Assembly (NCBI RefSeq): GCF_900105675.1
Contig: NZ_LT629786.1
Span: forward strand, 2,356,001-2,420,000
Reading direction: 5' to 3'
DNA length: 64,000 nucleotides
Origin: Pseudomonas synxantha
GTDB lineage: Bacteria; Pseudomonadota; Gammaproteobacteria; Pseudomonadales; Pseudomonadaceae
Shown: one piece after another, positions 1 through 9,328 of the stretch
Layout: the number at the start of each line of letters is the position of its first letter
How positions within the stretch are numbered: the stretch's first letter is position 1
The notes under the pieces: model-generated
Told to the model about the DNA's origin: nothing
The model's database searches: none
Seen by the model: the letters and a program-made list of their open reading frames with translations, nothing else
Program-made: the position numbers and the translations under genes

Positions 1-1
1 C

Positions 2-2197
2 GGGGATGTGATCGTCTGGGACCGTGGCCTATGGCAACCCCATGACGATCCGCACAAGGCTTACGCAGCCGGCAAACTCAAGTTCACTCTGGTTGGTGAG
101 AAACTCTCGGGGGATTGGGCCCTGGTGCGTACCCGGCTCAAAGGCAGCGGCGACAAGGAGCAATGGTTGCTGATCAAGGAAAAAGACCAGCAGGCCCGCC
201 CGGCGGCCGACTACGATATCGTCCAGGCCCAGCCCGACAGTGTGCTCAGCGACGCCTCAGTGGGCAAAGTCAAGGCTGCCAGCAAAACCAGGAAAGCTGC
301 AAAACCCAAGAAAGCAACCTCCGCCCTTCCAGACCAGTTCTCCCCGCAACTGGCAACCCTGGTCGACCGCGCCCCTGCTGGCGACTGGCTGTACGAGATC
401 AAGTTCGACGGCTACCGCATGCTGGCACGTATCCGCGACGGTGAGGTGCGCCTGTTTACCCGCAACGGCAACGATTGGACCGAGCGCTTGCCCCGCCAGG
501 TGAAAGCGTTGGAGGCGCTCAAGCTCAAGGACAGTTGGCTGGACGGTGAAGTGGTCAGTCTCAACGCCGATGGTCTGCCGGATTTCCAGGCGCTGCAGAA
601 TGCCTTCGATATTGGCCGCAGCCTGGATATCGTCTATTACCTGTTCGATGCGCCCTTCCTCGATGGGCAAGACCTGCGCAACGTAGCGGTAGAAGAACGC
701 CGGGCCGCCCTCAAGGCCGCGCTTTCCGGCAGCCGTAGCAAACTGCTGCGCTTCTCAGAAGCCTTCGCCGCCAACCAGCGCGACATCTTCGAAAGTGCCT
801 GTGACCTGGCCCTTGAGGGTGTGATCGGCAAGCGCGCAGGCAGCCTCTACGTATCAAGCCGCAGCGCGGACTGGATCAAGCTCAAATGTCGCTTGCGCCA
901 GGAGTTCGTGATTGTCGGCTACACCCGCCCGCAAGGGTCGCGCAGTGGGTTTGGCGCACTGTTGCTGGCGGTCAACGACGACAACGGGCTGGTTTACGCC
1001 GGGCGTGTAGGCACCGGCTTTGATCAGGCGGCGCTGAAGAGCATCTACGCCAAACTCACCGCCCTTGAACGCAAAACCTCGCCACTGGAAAAGCCACTGA
1101 CCAGCGCTCAGGCCCGAGGCGTGCATTGGGTTGAGCCGACGCTGGTGGGCGAAGTGCAATTTACTGAGTGGACCCGTGAGGGTGTGGTGCGCCAGGCGGC
1201 GTTTCTCGGTTTACGCACGGATAAGCCTGCCGCACAGATCATCCATGAACAACCACGCACGGCAAAATCCCTGGAGAAGCCCAAGAAGCCCAAGGCAAAA
1301 ACCACCGAGAGTGGGGTGAAAGTCACCCACCCCGAGCGCGTCATCGACACACAAAGCGGCACGCAGAAACAGCAACTGGCACAGTTCTATGCCGGCATCA
1401 GCCAATGGATCTTGCCATTCCTGCGCAGCCGGCCCGTGTCGCTGCTCAGGGCACCAGAAGGCATTGAGGGCGAACAGTTCTTTCAGAAGCACTCCGAGCG
1501 CATGGCCATTCCCCACATCAAGCAACTTGACCAGGCGCTGGACCCTGGCCACGCGCGCCTGATGGAAATCGACAGCCGGGACGCGTTGGTCGGCGCTGTG
1601 CAAATGGGCACCGTCGAATTGCATACCTGGGGCGCCACGACGGACAAGATTGAAACCCCCGACCTGTTCGTGCTGGACCTAGACCCGGATCCGGCCTTGC
1701 CGTGGAAAGCCATGCTGGAGGCGGCACAGTTGACCTTATCGGTACTCGATGAGCTGGGTTTGCAAGCCTTCGTCAAGACCAGCGGCGGCAAAGGCCTGCA
1801 CCTGATAGTACCGCTGGCCCGGCGCGATGGCTGGGACACCGTGAAAGCATTCGCCAAGGCAATGGCCCAGTTCATGACCCAGCAGCTGCCGGAGCGTTTC
1901 ACCGCCACCAGCGGCCCCAAAAACCGCGTAGGCAAGATCTTTATCGATTACCTGCGCAACGCCCGGGGCGCCAGTACGGTGGCAGCTTATTCCGTGCGGG
2001 CGCGGCCGGGCTTGCCGGTGTCGGTGCCGGTCAGTCGGGATGAATTGAAAGACTTGCGTGGCGCCCAGCAGTGGACCGTGGCGAACCTGCACGAGCGGCT
2101 GCAGGGTCTGAAGGAGGATCCGTGGGCCGGCTACGCCAATCGACAGAAGATCAGCAAAAAGATGTGGGACAGGCTGGGCGCGAAGCCACCGCAGTGA
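2..2197 (+). CDS. ligD: ATP-dependent DNA ligase D, 5'-truncated by the window edge
   Basis: LigD is the multifunctional enzyme of bacterial non-homologous end joining and works with Ku. The visible part starts near the end of the N-terminal 3'-phosphoesterase domain; the reading frame is open to base 2, so the true start lies outside the window. A basic Lys/Ala-rich linker follows, then the ATP-dependent ligase domain with the adenylation motif KFDGYR (Lys about residue 132 counted from base 8), then the primase/polymerase domain in the last 300 residues with the acidic motif VLDLDPDP and SGGKGLHL. The domain order phosphoesterase-ligase-polymerase is that of Pseudomonas LigD. No ku gene is visible in the window. 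The family is certain; only the 5' end is missing. Confidence 0.96.
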   Translation, partial: GDVIVWDRGLWQPHDDPHKAYAAGKLKFTLVGEKLSGDWALVRTRLKGSGDKEQWLLIKEKDQQARPAADYDIVQAQPDSVLSDASVGKVKAASKTRKAAKPKKATSALPDQFSPQLATLVDRAPAGDWLYEIKFDGYRMLARIRDGEVRLFTRNGNDWTERLPRQVKALEALKLKDSWLDGEVVSLNADGLPDFQALQNAFDIGRSLDIVYYLFDAPFLDGQDLRNVAVEERRAALKAALSGSRSKLLRFSEAFAANQRDIFESACDLALEGVIGKRAGSLYVSSRSADWIKLKCRLRQEFVIVGYTRPQGSRSGFGALLLAVNDDNGLVYAGRVGTGFDQAALKSIYAKLTALERKTSPLEKPLTSAQARGVHWVEPTLVGEVQFTEWTREGVVRQAAFLGLRTDKPAAQIIHEQPRTAKSLEKPKKPKAKTTESGVKVTHPERVIDTQSGTQKQQLAQFYAGISQWILPFLRSRPVSLLRAPEGIEGEQFFQKHSERMAIPHIKQLDQALDPGHARLMEIDSRDALVGAVQMGTVELHTWGATTDKIETPDLFVLDLDPDPALPWKAMLEAAQLTLSVLDELGLQAFVKTSGGKGLHLIVPLARRDGWDTVKAFAKAMAQFMTQQLPERFTATSGPKNRVGKIFIDYLRNARGASTVAAYSVRARPGLPVSVPVSRDELKDLRGAQQWTVANLHERLQGLKEDPWAGYANRQKISKKMWDRLGAKPPQ

Positions 2198-2216
2198 TTC
2201 GCGCCCGGTACCAGGT

Positions 2217-3128
2217 TCAGATAAAAATGAAGATCAGCGCCAAGCCGGCAAAGATCGCCCATTTTTCCAGGTAGTAACGTGTGCGGTTACGCTTCTTGAG
2301 TTCTTTGCCGCGCAGGCGGATCTTGTACAGGCGGGTAAAGGCGCGGTTCAGGCCACCGGTCTTGTCACCCTCGTCATTGGGCGAACCCGCCGCCGCCATC
2401 ACGTTGCGACTGAACCAGCGGTTGAACGCCGCCGCCCAGCGGTACTTCATCGGGCGTTCGATATCGCAGAACAGGATGATGCGGTTTTGCGCGGTGGTAT
2501 TTTCCGCATAGTGGATGTAGGTCTCATCGAACATCACCGGCTCGCCGTCGCGCCAGTAATAACTCTCGCCATCCACATTGATGTAGCAGCCCGGGTCGTT
2601 GGGCGTATCCAGCCCCAAGTGGTAGCGATAGGAGCCTGCGTACGGGTCACGGTGGCGCACCAGCTTGGAGCCTGGCGGCAGCTCGGCGAACATGGCGGCC
2701 TTGATCGAGCCGATGCTTTGCACCAACTCGGTGGTGCGTGGGCATAGCTTCATCGCCGAGGGGTGGCTGTCGCCGTACCACTTGAGATAGAAGCGTTTCC
2801 AGCCCGACTTGAAGAACGAGTTGAAACCCACGTCGTTGTACTGGTCCGAACGCTTGATCTCCCCTGCCCTCATCAGGTTCTGGCCTTCCTGGCGGATCTG
2901 CTCCCAATGTTCCTGCAAAGGGCTCAGCTCCGGAAAGTCGCTGGGTGAGAGGTAGGGGCGGCTTGGCTGCTTGGAGAACAGGTATAGAAAGCAGTTGACC
3001 GGCGCCAGGAACGTCGAGTGATCGCTAAGCTGGCGCCCCAGCTTGTGCCGCACCCGACCGCGCAGGTGTACATACGCAATGGAGGCGACGTAGAGAGCAA
3101 CAATGATGAGTTTCAAGGGATTCGTCAC
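2217..3128 (-). CDS. lpxO: Lipid A 2-hydroxylase LpxO (Fe(II)/2-oxoglutarate dioxygenase)
   Basis: This 303-residue protein matches the aspartyl/asparaginyl beta-hydroxylase family member LpxO, which hydroxylates the 2-position of a lipid A secondary acyl chain at the inner membrane. The iron ligands are visible as HRDP (about residue 160) and the distal His in ETYIHYAEN, followed by the 2-oxoglutarate-binding Arg in NRIILFCDIERP. Hydrophobic segments at both termini (LKLIIVALYVASIAYV and WAIFAGLALIFIFI) would hold it in the membrane. The start is uncertain: GTG at 3128 is used here, but a TTG four codons later would give a protein starting at KLIIVAL, closer to some relatives. No strong Shine-Dalgarno precedes either. 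It faces ligD tail to tail, with wzz upstream on the same strand. Confidence 0.9.
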   Translation of the reverse strand: MTNPLKLIIVALYVASIAYVHLRGRVRHKLGRQLSDHSTFLAPVNCFLYLFSKQPSRPYLSPSDFPELSPLQEHWEQIRQEGQNLMRAGEIKRSDQYNDVGFNSFFKSGWKRFYLKWYGDSHPSAMKLCPRTTELVQSIGSIKAAMFAELPPGSKLVRHRDPYAGSYRYHLGLDTPNDPGCYINVDGESYYWRDGEPVMFDETYIHYAENTTAQNRIILFCDIERPMKYRWAAAFNRWFSRNVMAAAGSPNDEGDKTGGLNRAFTRLYKIRLRGKELKKRNRTRYYLEKWAIFAGLALIFIFI

Positions 3129-3336
3129 AAGTCAGGGAGAGAACAGGCTGCACCTGCGGGCCCACAACGGCCGAGGATGATAAGCAGCACCTGAAATCAC
3201 AATTCACATACAGGCGGCACGACCGGTCGGGCAACCCTTCGGCGTGGAACCACTGGCCGTTATTTAGCCACACTTTGTAACCAAAGGTTAACTAAGAATT
3301 GTGAAAACCTGTCCACTGATTGTGCTGAGGGTGTGA

Positions 3337-3362
3337 GCAGGCGGGCCTTTGCGCCCGCCTGC
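3337..3362. terminator. GC-rich hairpin between lpxO and wzz
   Basis: A perfect 10-bp stem (GCAGGCGGGC pairing with GCCCGCCTGC) encloses a 6-nt loop just downstream of the wzz stop codon. There is no long T-run on either side, so it is a possible terminator or mRNA-stabilising hairpin for wzz rather than a textbook rho-independent terminator. Confidence 0.4.
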
Positions 3363-3380
3363 GTGTGGCCTTCTTTACCT

Positions 3381-4715
3381 TTACAACGGCTCGTCTTTAC
3401 CGTCGCGACGGGCAAAACTGCTATCACCCAATGCCGTATAAGGTAACGCTTGGCTACGGCTACGGATGAAGTAGCGGATCAGCGCGATCATCAGGCCAAG
3501 CAGCATGCCACCGACCAGACTCAAGGCGATCACCAGCGGTTTTTTCGGCTTGACCGGCGACAAAGGTTCCTGGGCACGGCGGTCGATCGTCACCAGCTTC
3601 AGATTGCTCATGTCAATGTTCAAGCCGCGCAACCTGGCGACTTCAGCGCGAAGCGGCTCTACGTCCTGCAGGAAGATGTCTTCATTGCCCCGCTTGCGCA
3701 ACACCTCGACCTCGCGGTTGCTTTCCAGCAGTTGCAACTCCTTGCCGATCTCGGCAATGCGCGGGTTGGTGAAATCATCGCTGGTACGCTGTTGCAATGC
3801 GGCGCGTTCGGCCTCCAATGCTTCAGTGCCCATGAAATACAGCGGGATCTTCTGATTGTTCACCTCGGTGCGCATGACCTGGCCCGAGCTGCGCGTGGCG
3901 TCGGCCATGGAGGACGGCGTGGTCGGTGTGCGGATACCCATGGACTTGGCAATGCTGATGGCTTCCGCCAGCTCGGCCAGGCGATTGGTACGCTCCATCT
4001 TCATCTGCAGGCGCAGCGCGCTGAGTTCGTCCTGTAGCTGGGCGCGCTTGAGACGGTCAGCCTCAAGCAGCTTGGCAATCTTGGACTCCTTGTCGGTATC
4101 GTAGTTGGAGCGGGCGGCGTCGATCTTGCCCTTGAGCTCGGTCAAGCGGTTATTGACGATGACCTTGAGATCGGCACCGACTTGCTGGCGTTCCGCGGCA
4201 ATGGCGTAGTCCACAAAACCGTTGAGGATCGCGACGCCATCGACGTCGGCCGGGTATTGCAGCTCCAGGCGGATATAGTTGCTCAGCGAATCGGATTTCT
4301 TCGGGTCGGGAAGGATCAGATTGACGGAATTGCGGTTGAACTCCTCAAAGCTCTGCTCAAGGCTCTGCCCAGGTTTCTTGAACGCCTTGAACAACTCTTC
4401 ATGGTCCTTGAAGAAGCCTAGGCGGGCCTCGTAGGAGTCCAACTGGGCGCCCACCTTCAGCAACGCATCAGCGGGGGGCAACTTATAAACTTCCGAACGA
4501 TTCAAGGCATCCAGTTCGTTGATTGCCGCAGGTCGCAGCACACTGCTGACTTCATACGTCTTGGGCGCCAGGAAGGCATACCCCGCACCTAATACACCTG
4601 CCAAAAGCGTACAACCGATGACGAGCTTCTTTTGCCGCCAAATGGCGTGAAACAGTTCAAACAGATCAATTTCATCAGACGCTGCGGAAGGCGGGAGTGG
4701 GGAAGTTCGATTCAA
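3381..4715 (-). CDS. wzz: Wzz-type polysaccharide chain-length determinant
   Basis: A 444-residue polysaccharide co-polymerase of the Wzz family, which sets the modal length of O-antigen chains made by Wzy. It has the family architecture: a short cytoplasmic N-terminus with the Wzz-type start (EIDLFELFHAIWRQKK), a first membrane segment around residues 30-50, a long mostly helical periplasmic region with coiled-coil character (about 150-300), and a second membrane segment near 390-415 preceded by the Pro-rich motif SPVKPKKP. It is longer than E. coli Wzz (about 325 aa), as is usual for Pseudomonas Wzz2-type proteins that give very long chains. It stands alone, without O-antigen biosynthesis genes in view, next to lpxO, another LPS-modifying gene. 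Confidence 0.88.
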   Translation of the reverse strand: MNRTSPLPPSAASDEIDLFELFHAIWRQKKLVIGCTLLAGVLGAGYAFLAPKTYEVSSVLRPAAINELDALNRSEVYKLPPADALLKVGAQLDSYEARLGFFKDHEELFKAFKKPGQSLEQSFEEFNRNSVNLILPDPKKSDSLSNYIRLELQYPADVDGVAILNGFVDYAIAAERQQVGADLKVIVNNRLTELKGKIDAARSNYDTDKESKIAKLLEADRLKRAQLQDELSALRLQMKMERTNRLAELAEAISIAKSMGIRTPTTPSSMADATRSSGQVMRTEVNNQKIPLYFMGTEALEAERAALQQRTSDDFTNPRIAEIGKELQLLESNREVEVLRKRGNEDIFLQDVEPLRAEVARLRGLNIDMSNLKLVTIDRRAQEPLSPVKPKKPLVIALSLVGGMLLGLMIALIRYFIRSRSQALPYTALGDSSFARRDGKDEPL

Positions 4716-5055
4716 AATAAGAACACCTTAAAATAATACTAAAAGGCCATCATTCTCAGAAGTCCGAATGACTTCAAAAATCAGGGACAACGCCCTGGCT
4801 ACGGCGGACCAATGGCGATCTGACCACTTAGTCTGCTGAAATATCCCACAGCTTGGGGGATTATTTCGGTTTTATATCGATGAGTAGTCCAAATGAAACA
4901 GCCATGTCGGACTAACCTCGATATCATCGTAGTCAATACAACATGAAAATGCTGTCAAATACCTGTCTTATAAAGAAAAAAATCAGCCTCCCCGCTTTGT
5001 GGCCTCACCCCTCGGTACAATTGAATACGTCTTGGATCATCAATAAGGAATTTGC
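4716..5055. promoter_or_regulatory. wzz upstream region with two small inverted repeats
   Basis: This 340-base gap is more AT-rich than its flanks and holds no convincing gene. It should contain the wzz promoter (leftward) and the promoter of the small gene at 5056 (rightward). Two inverted repeats are visible: GAAGTC/GACTTC at 4759-4775 with a 5-nt spacer, and CAGGG/CCCTG at 4782-4797. Both lie within about 85 bases of the wzz start and could form hairpins in its leader or be protein sites. Confidence 0.4.
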
Positions 5056-5442
5056 ATGTCACCTCTGTCAACCGCTGACTTTCACGCTCTTCAAGGTGCC
5101 TGGGAACAAACGGCCCTCGAAGACGGTGGCGTACTCAACCCCGACGACGCTCACAGTGCGCCGGGTGCTATCACGACTATCAACGCAGACCGCTTCGAAG
5201 TTGTTACGGTAACGGGAGAGACATTGCTGGCTGGCCGGTTTGCGCTGGACGCCGATACCGCGCCCAAGAGCATCACTTGGATTGACGCCATCGGCGATGA
5301 TGCAGGCAAGCGGTTACCCGCCAGTTACCGGCTCGAAGGCGACGATTTTGTATTTATTGCAGCGGACGAAGGCATGCCCAGGCCAACGGTATTCAGCACC
5401 GGCCCAGGGCAAACCATGCGCACCTTCGTGCGGCGGCGGTGA
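5056..5442 (+). CDS. Small TIGR03067-like protein
   Basis: A 128-residue soluble protein without signal peptide or membrane segment. The pattern LQGAWEQTALEDGG at the N-terminus, GRFALDADTAPKSITW in the middle and PTVFSTGPGQTMRTFVRR at the end follows the TIGR03067 domain (order: LQGxW, then a 'xFxLDxxxxPKxIDx' core, then 'RPTxFxTxPGxxxxLxxxxR'), best known from multi-copy proteins of planctomycetes. No function is established for that domain; its beta-rich pattern resembles lipocalin-like ligand-binding folds. It is a lone gene, with an AAGGA-type ribosome-binding site and a strong terminator behind it. Confidence 0.75.
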   Translation: MSPLSTADFHALQGAWEQTALEDGGVLNPDDAHSAPGAITTINADRFEVVTVTGETLLAGRFALDADTAPKSITWIDAIGDDAGKRLPASYRLEGDDFVFIAADEGMPRPTVFSTGPGQTMRTFVRRR

Positions 5443-5536
5443 TCGACGCGTTTATCCGATTCGATCACGGTATTTTCACGAGACCTTCACTTTCCGCCCG
5501 TTAGAGTCGGACCTACCTACTCCAGTGGATCACTTG

Positions 5537-5564
5537 GCCCGCCTCTCCTCGCGGGCTTTTTTTT
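5537..5564 (+). terminator. Rho-independent terminator
   Basis: Stem GCCCGC/GCGGGC with an 8-nt loop followed by eight T residues. It closes the transcript of the TIGR03067-like gene, about 95 bases after its stop, just before the convergent methyltransferase gene. Confidence 0.85.
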
Positions 5565-5581
5565 GCGTGAGCCAAACGCTG

Positions 5582-6394
5582 TCATTCGACCAGCTTGGTG
5601 GCCGTGAGGGTAAAGCACAGGGGCAATTGCGCTGCCTGATGCTCATATCGATCGTAGAGTTCTTCCCGATTGGAGTGCGGGTATTCCTGCAAATGAGCAA
5701 TCTGCATGTGCGCAGCGATTGCCCCGCTGATCACGTTGCCCAGGGTATGCACGTACCAATAGGATGTCGGCCCGGCCAGTTCGCCCTGCCCTTCATAGAC
5801 AATGGATTCCTGCAGCACAAAAGGCTCACGCTGGAAGTAAGAGCTGGCAGGCAGCAACGGGTTGGCCGCCCGCGGGTCGAACACCTCAAGGAAGGGATGG
5901 GTTTCGTACATCACCAGCGTGCCGCCAGGCCTCAGCACACGGGCGACATGCTGCATGAACAACGCCACATCCGGCATCCAGCCCAGTACACCAATGGTCA
6001 CCAGGGCCATATCGAATTGCGCGTGCAAGCGCTCCGGCAAAGCGTGGATGTCACTCTCTATGAACTCGGGGCTATGGGGCGAGACTGCAGCCAGTTCCCG
6101 CGCCTGCCCAAGAAACGCCCGGGATTGGTCGATCCCCACCACCGAACGCGCGCCCAGGCTATACAACGACAGGCTTTCGCGCCCGTTGTTACAACCCAGT
6201 TGCACCACATCCTTGCCCGCCACACCGACCTCTTGCAGCACCGCGGTAATGGTGGGATCAAGGCAGGAGAAATCAGGCTTGGCGACCTGGCCCAGCAGGG
6301 CCGACCAGGTCGCGGAGTCTTTGTGCAGCCGGGCCGACTCATCCCATGCCTTCTTGTTGCTGGCGATCGCCTCTTGCGCTGAGGGCATGTCCAT
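5582..6394 (-). CDS. Class I SAM-dependent methyltransferase
   Basis: A 270-residue Rossmann-fold methyltransferase. The SAM-binding motif I appears as VVQLGCNNGRESL (about residues 63-75), with the acidic motif II residue in VVGIDQS and the post-motif GVLGWMPDVALFMQHVARVLRPGGTLVMYE typical of ubiE/Methyltransf_11-25 type enzymes. The substrate cannot be read from the sequence. The start is well supported: a GGAGA ribosome-binding site sits five bases before the ATG at 6394. It is divergent from the MFS gene that follows. Confidence 0.85.
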   Translation of the reverse strand: MDMPSAQEAIASNKKAWDESARLHKDSATWSALLGQVAKPDFSCLDPTITAVLQEVGVAGKDVVQLGCNNGRESLSLYSLGARSVVGIDQSRAFLGQARELAAVSPHSPEFIESDIHALPERLHAQFDMALVTIGVLGWMPDVALFMQHVARVLRPGGTLVMYETHPFLEVFDPRAANPLLPASSYFQREPFVLQESIVYEGQGELAGPTSYWYVHTLGNVISGAIAAHMQIAHLQEYPHSNREELYDRYEHQAAQLPLCFTLTATKLVE

Positions 6395-6548
6395 TGCTTC
6401 TCCAGAAAGTCAGTACTGCGGGCTTGGGAAAATAAGCCAAATACCTGCAGGATGAAACCCTCGGCTTCGGCGAAACTTATCGTCGAGCTTGCAGGTCATT
6501 ACCCCAACGTGTGTTCGGCCCCCGGACGCCGCTCTCGAAGAACGCACC

Positions 6549-7808
6549 GTGGCCCATCCCTCAGACCTGCGCATTGCCTTATCCCTGGACAGCCTGAACT
6601 TCTTCCTCGCGGATGTGCGCGACGGTCTCGGGCCGTACCTGGCGATTTACCTGCTGGCAGTCCATAAATGGGACCCCGCCAGTATCGGCGTGGTCATGAC
6701 CCTGGCTGGCATCGCCGCGTTGATCACCCAGGGCCCGGCGGGGGCGTTGATCGACCGAACGCGCAGCAAGCGTGCAGTGATTGCCATCGCCGCGCTGCTG
6801 GTGACCGCCAGTTGCCTGCTGCTGCCCTTCGTCAGTTCATTTGGCTGGGTGGCGCTGACCCAAGCCGCCAGCGCCGTAGCCGCCTCTGTATTTGCCCCGG
6901 CCATTTGCGCCATCTCCCTTGGCATCACCGGCCCCCGTGCCTTTACATCGCGCACCGGGCGCAACGAAACCTTTAACCACGCCGGCAACGCCGTGGCCGC
7001 ATTGCTGGCCGGAGGCCTGGCGTATCTGTATGGGCCGGTGGTGGTGTTCTACCTGATGGCGTTTATGGCAGTGGCCAGTGTCATCGCCGTGAGTTGCGTG
7101 CCGGCCAAGGCGATTGATCATGAGGTAGCCCGCGGCTTCGACCCCGCCCATCACAACGACCATGAGCAGCCCTCGGGCCTGAAAGTCCTGCTGGCCAACC
7201 GCCCGCTGCTGCTGTTCGCCGTCTGCTGCGCGCTGTTTCACCTTGCCAATGCCGCGATGCTCCCACTGGTCAGCCAGAAGTTGGCGCAGATCAACCTGCA
7301 GATGGCGACGCCGCTGACCTCAGCCTGCATCGTCGCTGCGCAGTTGGTAATGGTGCCGATGGCCTGGCTGGTAGGGCTCAAGGCCGATGTATGGGGGCGC
7401 AAGCCACTGTTGCTGGCTGGCTTTTTGATCCTGCCGCTGCGCGGCGTGCTCTATACCCTGTCCAGCGACCCCTATTGGCTGGTAGCAGTGCAAATGCTCG
7501 ATGGCATCGGCGCCGGTATTTTCGGCGCGCTGTTCCCTGTCATCGTCAAGGACCTGACTACAGGCACCGGGCGCTTCAATGTCAGCCTGGGCGCCCTCTC
7601 CACCGTGTTCGGCCTGGGCGCGGCGCTGAGCAACAGTCTGGCCGGTTTCGTGGTGCAGCAGGCTGGCTACAACGCGGCTTTCCTGGCGCTGGCCGGCGTG
7701 GCGGGTATTGCGCTGCTGTTGTTATGGCTGGCCATGCCGGAAACGTTGGTAAAATCATCCACTGGCGCAACCCAGGCGCGCTCTGCAACGGCAAGCCAAA
7801 CGCTATAG
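6549..7808 (+). CDS. MFS transporter, drug-efflux-like
   Basis: A 12-segment major facilitator protein of about 419 residues. Visible family features are the TM1 start NFFLADVRDGLGPYLAIYLL, the loop 2-3 signature form GALIDRTRSKRAV, and a repeat in the second half (GLKADVWGRKPLLLAG). The GTG at 6549 gives the natural N-terminus; a TTG at 6489 in the same frame would add 20 non-family residues. The substrate is unknown; relatives are annotated as multidrug or metabolite exporters. It is divergent from the methyltransferase gene. Confidence 0.85.
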   Translation: MAHPSDLRIALSLDSLNFFLADVRDGLGPYLAIYLLAVHKWDPASIGVVMTLAGIAALITQGPAGALIDRTRSKRAVIAIAALLVTASCLLLPFVSSFGWVALTQAASAVAASVFAPAICAISLGITGPRAFTSRTGRNETFNHAGNAVAALLAGGLAYLYGPVVVFYLMAFMAVASVIAVSCVPAKAIDHEVARGFDPAHHNDHEQPSGLKVLLANRPLLLFAVCCALFHLANAAMLPLVSQKLAQINLQMATPLTSACIVAAQLVMVPMAWLVGLKADVWGRKPLLLAGFLILPLRGVLYTLSSDPYWLVAVQMLDGIGAGIFGALFPVIVKDLTTGTGRFNVSLGALSTVFGLGAALSNSLAGFVVQQAGYNAAFLALAGVAGIALLLLWLAMPETLVKSSTGATQARSATASQTL

Positions 7809-7881
7809 TGGACAGGCAGGTTACGCGCCCCGAATTTTTACCGTCTCTTGAGATGGAAATACTCAACGCTTTATCAACACA

Positions 7882-8328
7882 CTAGAAACCTGGAGGAATG
7901 TAACCTGGCACATAAGGGACGTTGGTGCATTTACCATGCAGGATGCGCCCATCCTCAATCCTGAAAAGCACTATTTTTTTTGCTTTGTTAACTGTCGCTT
8001 CAAGTTTGCAGTCGGAGCTATGCCCAACGCGCTCATAATGTTCGGTGTAAACCATTCCGTTACCTGTATGAGCCATTGAAGTTCCTGCCGCCTCAGTAGT
8101 CGTCCAATTGGACGTTTTATACCAAGTCATGACAACCAGCACTTCACCGCTTGAACCTGTTTGCTTCTTCATGCGATCAGGCCTGCCAAATAAATTAATG
8201 GCTTCTTGCGCATCCCGTCCTTCCCATCGACTTTGAGCAATCGAAGAGCAACCACTGGCGACCCACCCAATACACACCATCAGCATCAACATGGGTACCT
8301 TCGAATATTTCTTCATCCCTAGTGCCAT
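7882..8328 (-). CDS. Small outer-membrane-type lipoprotein, unknown function
   Basis: A 148-residue protein with a lipoprotein signal: charged start, hydrophobic stretch VPMLMLMVCIGWV and lipobox ASGC (Cys about residue 27). The mature part begins SSIAQSRWEGRDAQEAINLFGRPD, reminiscent of small SmpA/BamE-like lipoproteins, but no family is claimed. It starts six bases after the stop of the secreted-protein gene upstream, whose last codons carry its GGAGAG ribosome-binding site, so the two form an operon and were probably selected together. Function unknown. Confidence 0.75.
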   Translation of the reverse strand: MALGMKKYSKVPMLMLMVCIGWVASGCSSIAQSRWEGRDAQEAINLFGRPDRMKKQTGSSGEVLVVMTWYKTSNWTTTEAAGTSMAHTGNGMVYTEHYERVGHSSDCKLEATVNKAKKIVLFRIEDGRILHGKCTNVPYVPGYIPPGF

Positions 8329-8334
8329 TTCTGC

Positions 8335-8910
8335 CTACTCTCCATTGCCTAACATCTCATCCAGCTCTTCCATTACGCTCTTCGGCGGCGCCTGGATTTC
8401 AGTAATACTCTTCAGCGCCTGCGCACGACGTGCATTGCCCAAGGGGATCATCCCATTGACTTTTCGATTGGCAGGCTGACAAACAAAGGCAAAGCTCTTC
8501 AGCAGCCACATATCCTTCCCGCTATCCACCAAGTCCATCATGTTCTGCCATTGACCAGACACTTTCAATTCGTGGCGCTTGTTGCCCTGACGTTCGACAG
8601 ATGTTCCATTAAGAAAGCGCACTCGATGTTTGGCGCACTGAACCTCAATATTGACATCGTCGCTAAGAGGTTTACTTTTTTCAGCATAGACTTTAGTCAC
8701 CTCAACTATTTGGGCGCCGCTGGTTTTTTTCGACGGCACCACCGTGGTGCCGTCCGCTATATACATTATATTTTTAGGCCCGGCATCGTCACTGTGAACA
8801 ATCCACCAGTTACCGATCACCTCTGACTCATTGGCGAACACCAAAGTAGACCCCGATAACAACAGGGCCAATAGAAGAAGACGATTGTTGATTCCTAATA
8901 TGAAAGACAT
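8335..8910 (-). CDS. Secreted protein resembling surface-adhesin E family
   Basis: A 191-residue exported protein: signal peptide with hydrophobic core LLLLALLLSGSTLVFA and likely cleavage after VFA (about residue 26). The mature part has the layout of the surface-adhesin protein E/'CNP1-like' small beta proteins: a WWIVHSDDAG start, a VTKVYAE strand, a first Cys in VEVQCAKHRVRFL, then FAFVCQPA near residue 140, giving two Cys that could form a disulfide. The C-terminal tail is predicted helical and acidic. It is the first gene of a two-gene operon with the lipoprotein at 7882. The family match is by pattern only. Confidence 0.65.
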   Translation of the reverse strand: MSFILGINNRLLLLALLLSGSTLVFANESEVIGNWWIVHSDDAGPKNIMYIADGTTVVPSKKTSGAQIVEVTKVYAEKSKPLSDDVNIEVQCAKHRVRFLNGTSVERQGNKRHELKVSGQWQNMMDLVDSGKDMWLLKSFAFVCQPANRKVNGMIPLGNARRAQALKSITEIQAPPKSVMEELDEMLGNGE

Positions 8911-9328
8911 CTGCGGCTCAACTCCCTGGCCTTTTTAGGACGTACTGCGTTCAAACCATAGCAACTCGACCGAAATAACGATGTAGCACACATGAGCTAG
9001 TAGCTATTTAATATCAATCCGTCTTTTGCAATTGCCATGGGCGCCGACATCGAGTCTTTTGGTGAACCAGGCCGGTCACGATGCACCTTCCTGATGCCGC
9101 TTGGCGTGGCGTTGCAGCTGTCAGAGCTGGCTACTGCGCAGGCAACGGCAAAACCATCCTTCGTTCGCCATACACCTGTTGCCTGACATATGCGACAATG
9201 CGCGCCAAATTCCAACACACACCCCAAATTTTTCGCTCAGCGACCGGGTTTCGCGCCTTGATGTCGCTGTTGACGCATGCCTGAAGGCACCTGCCGTCAC
9301 GCTCGCAACCCATTGATAGGTAAAGTAA
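8911..9328. other. 418-base gap, no convincing gene
   Basis: The gap separates two divergently transcribed units. Short open frames occur on both strands but lack family resemblance and good ribosome-binding sites. It should hold the promoters of the 8910 operon and of ybiT. No repeat or RNA gene was recognised. Confidence 0.5.

Noticed and set aside
8997..9284. Short overlapping frames on both strands upstream of ybiT
   Set aside because: No family resemblance, overlapping opposite frames, poor start signals.
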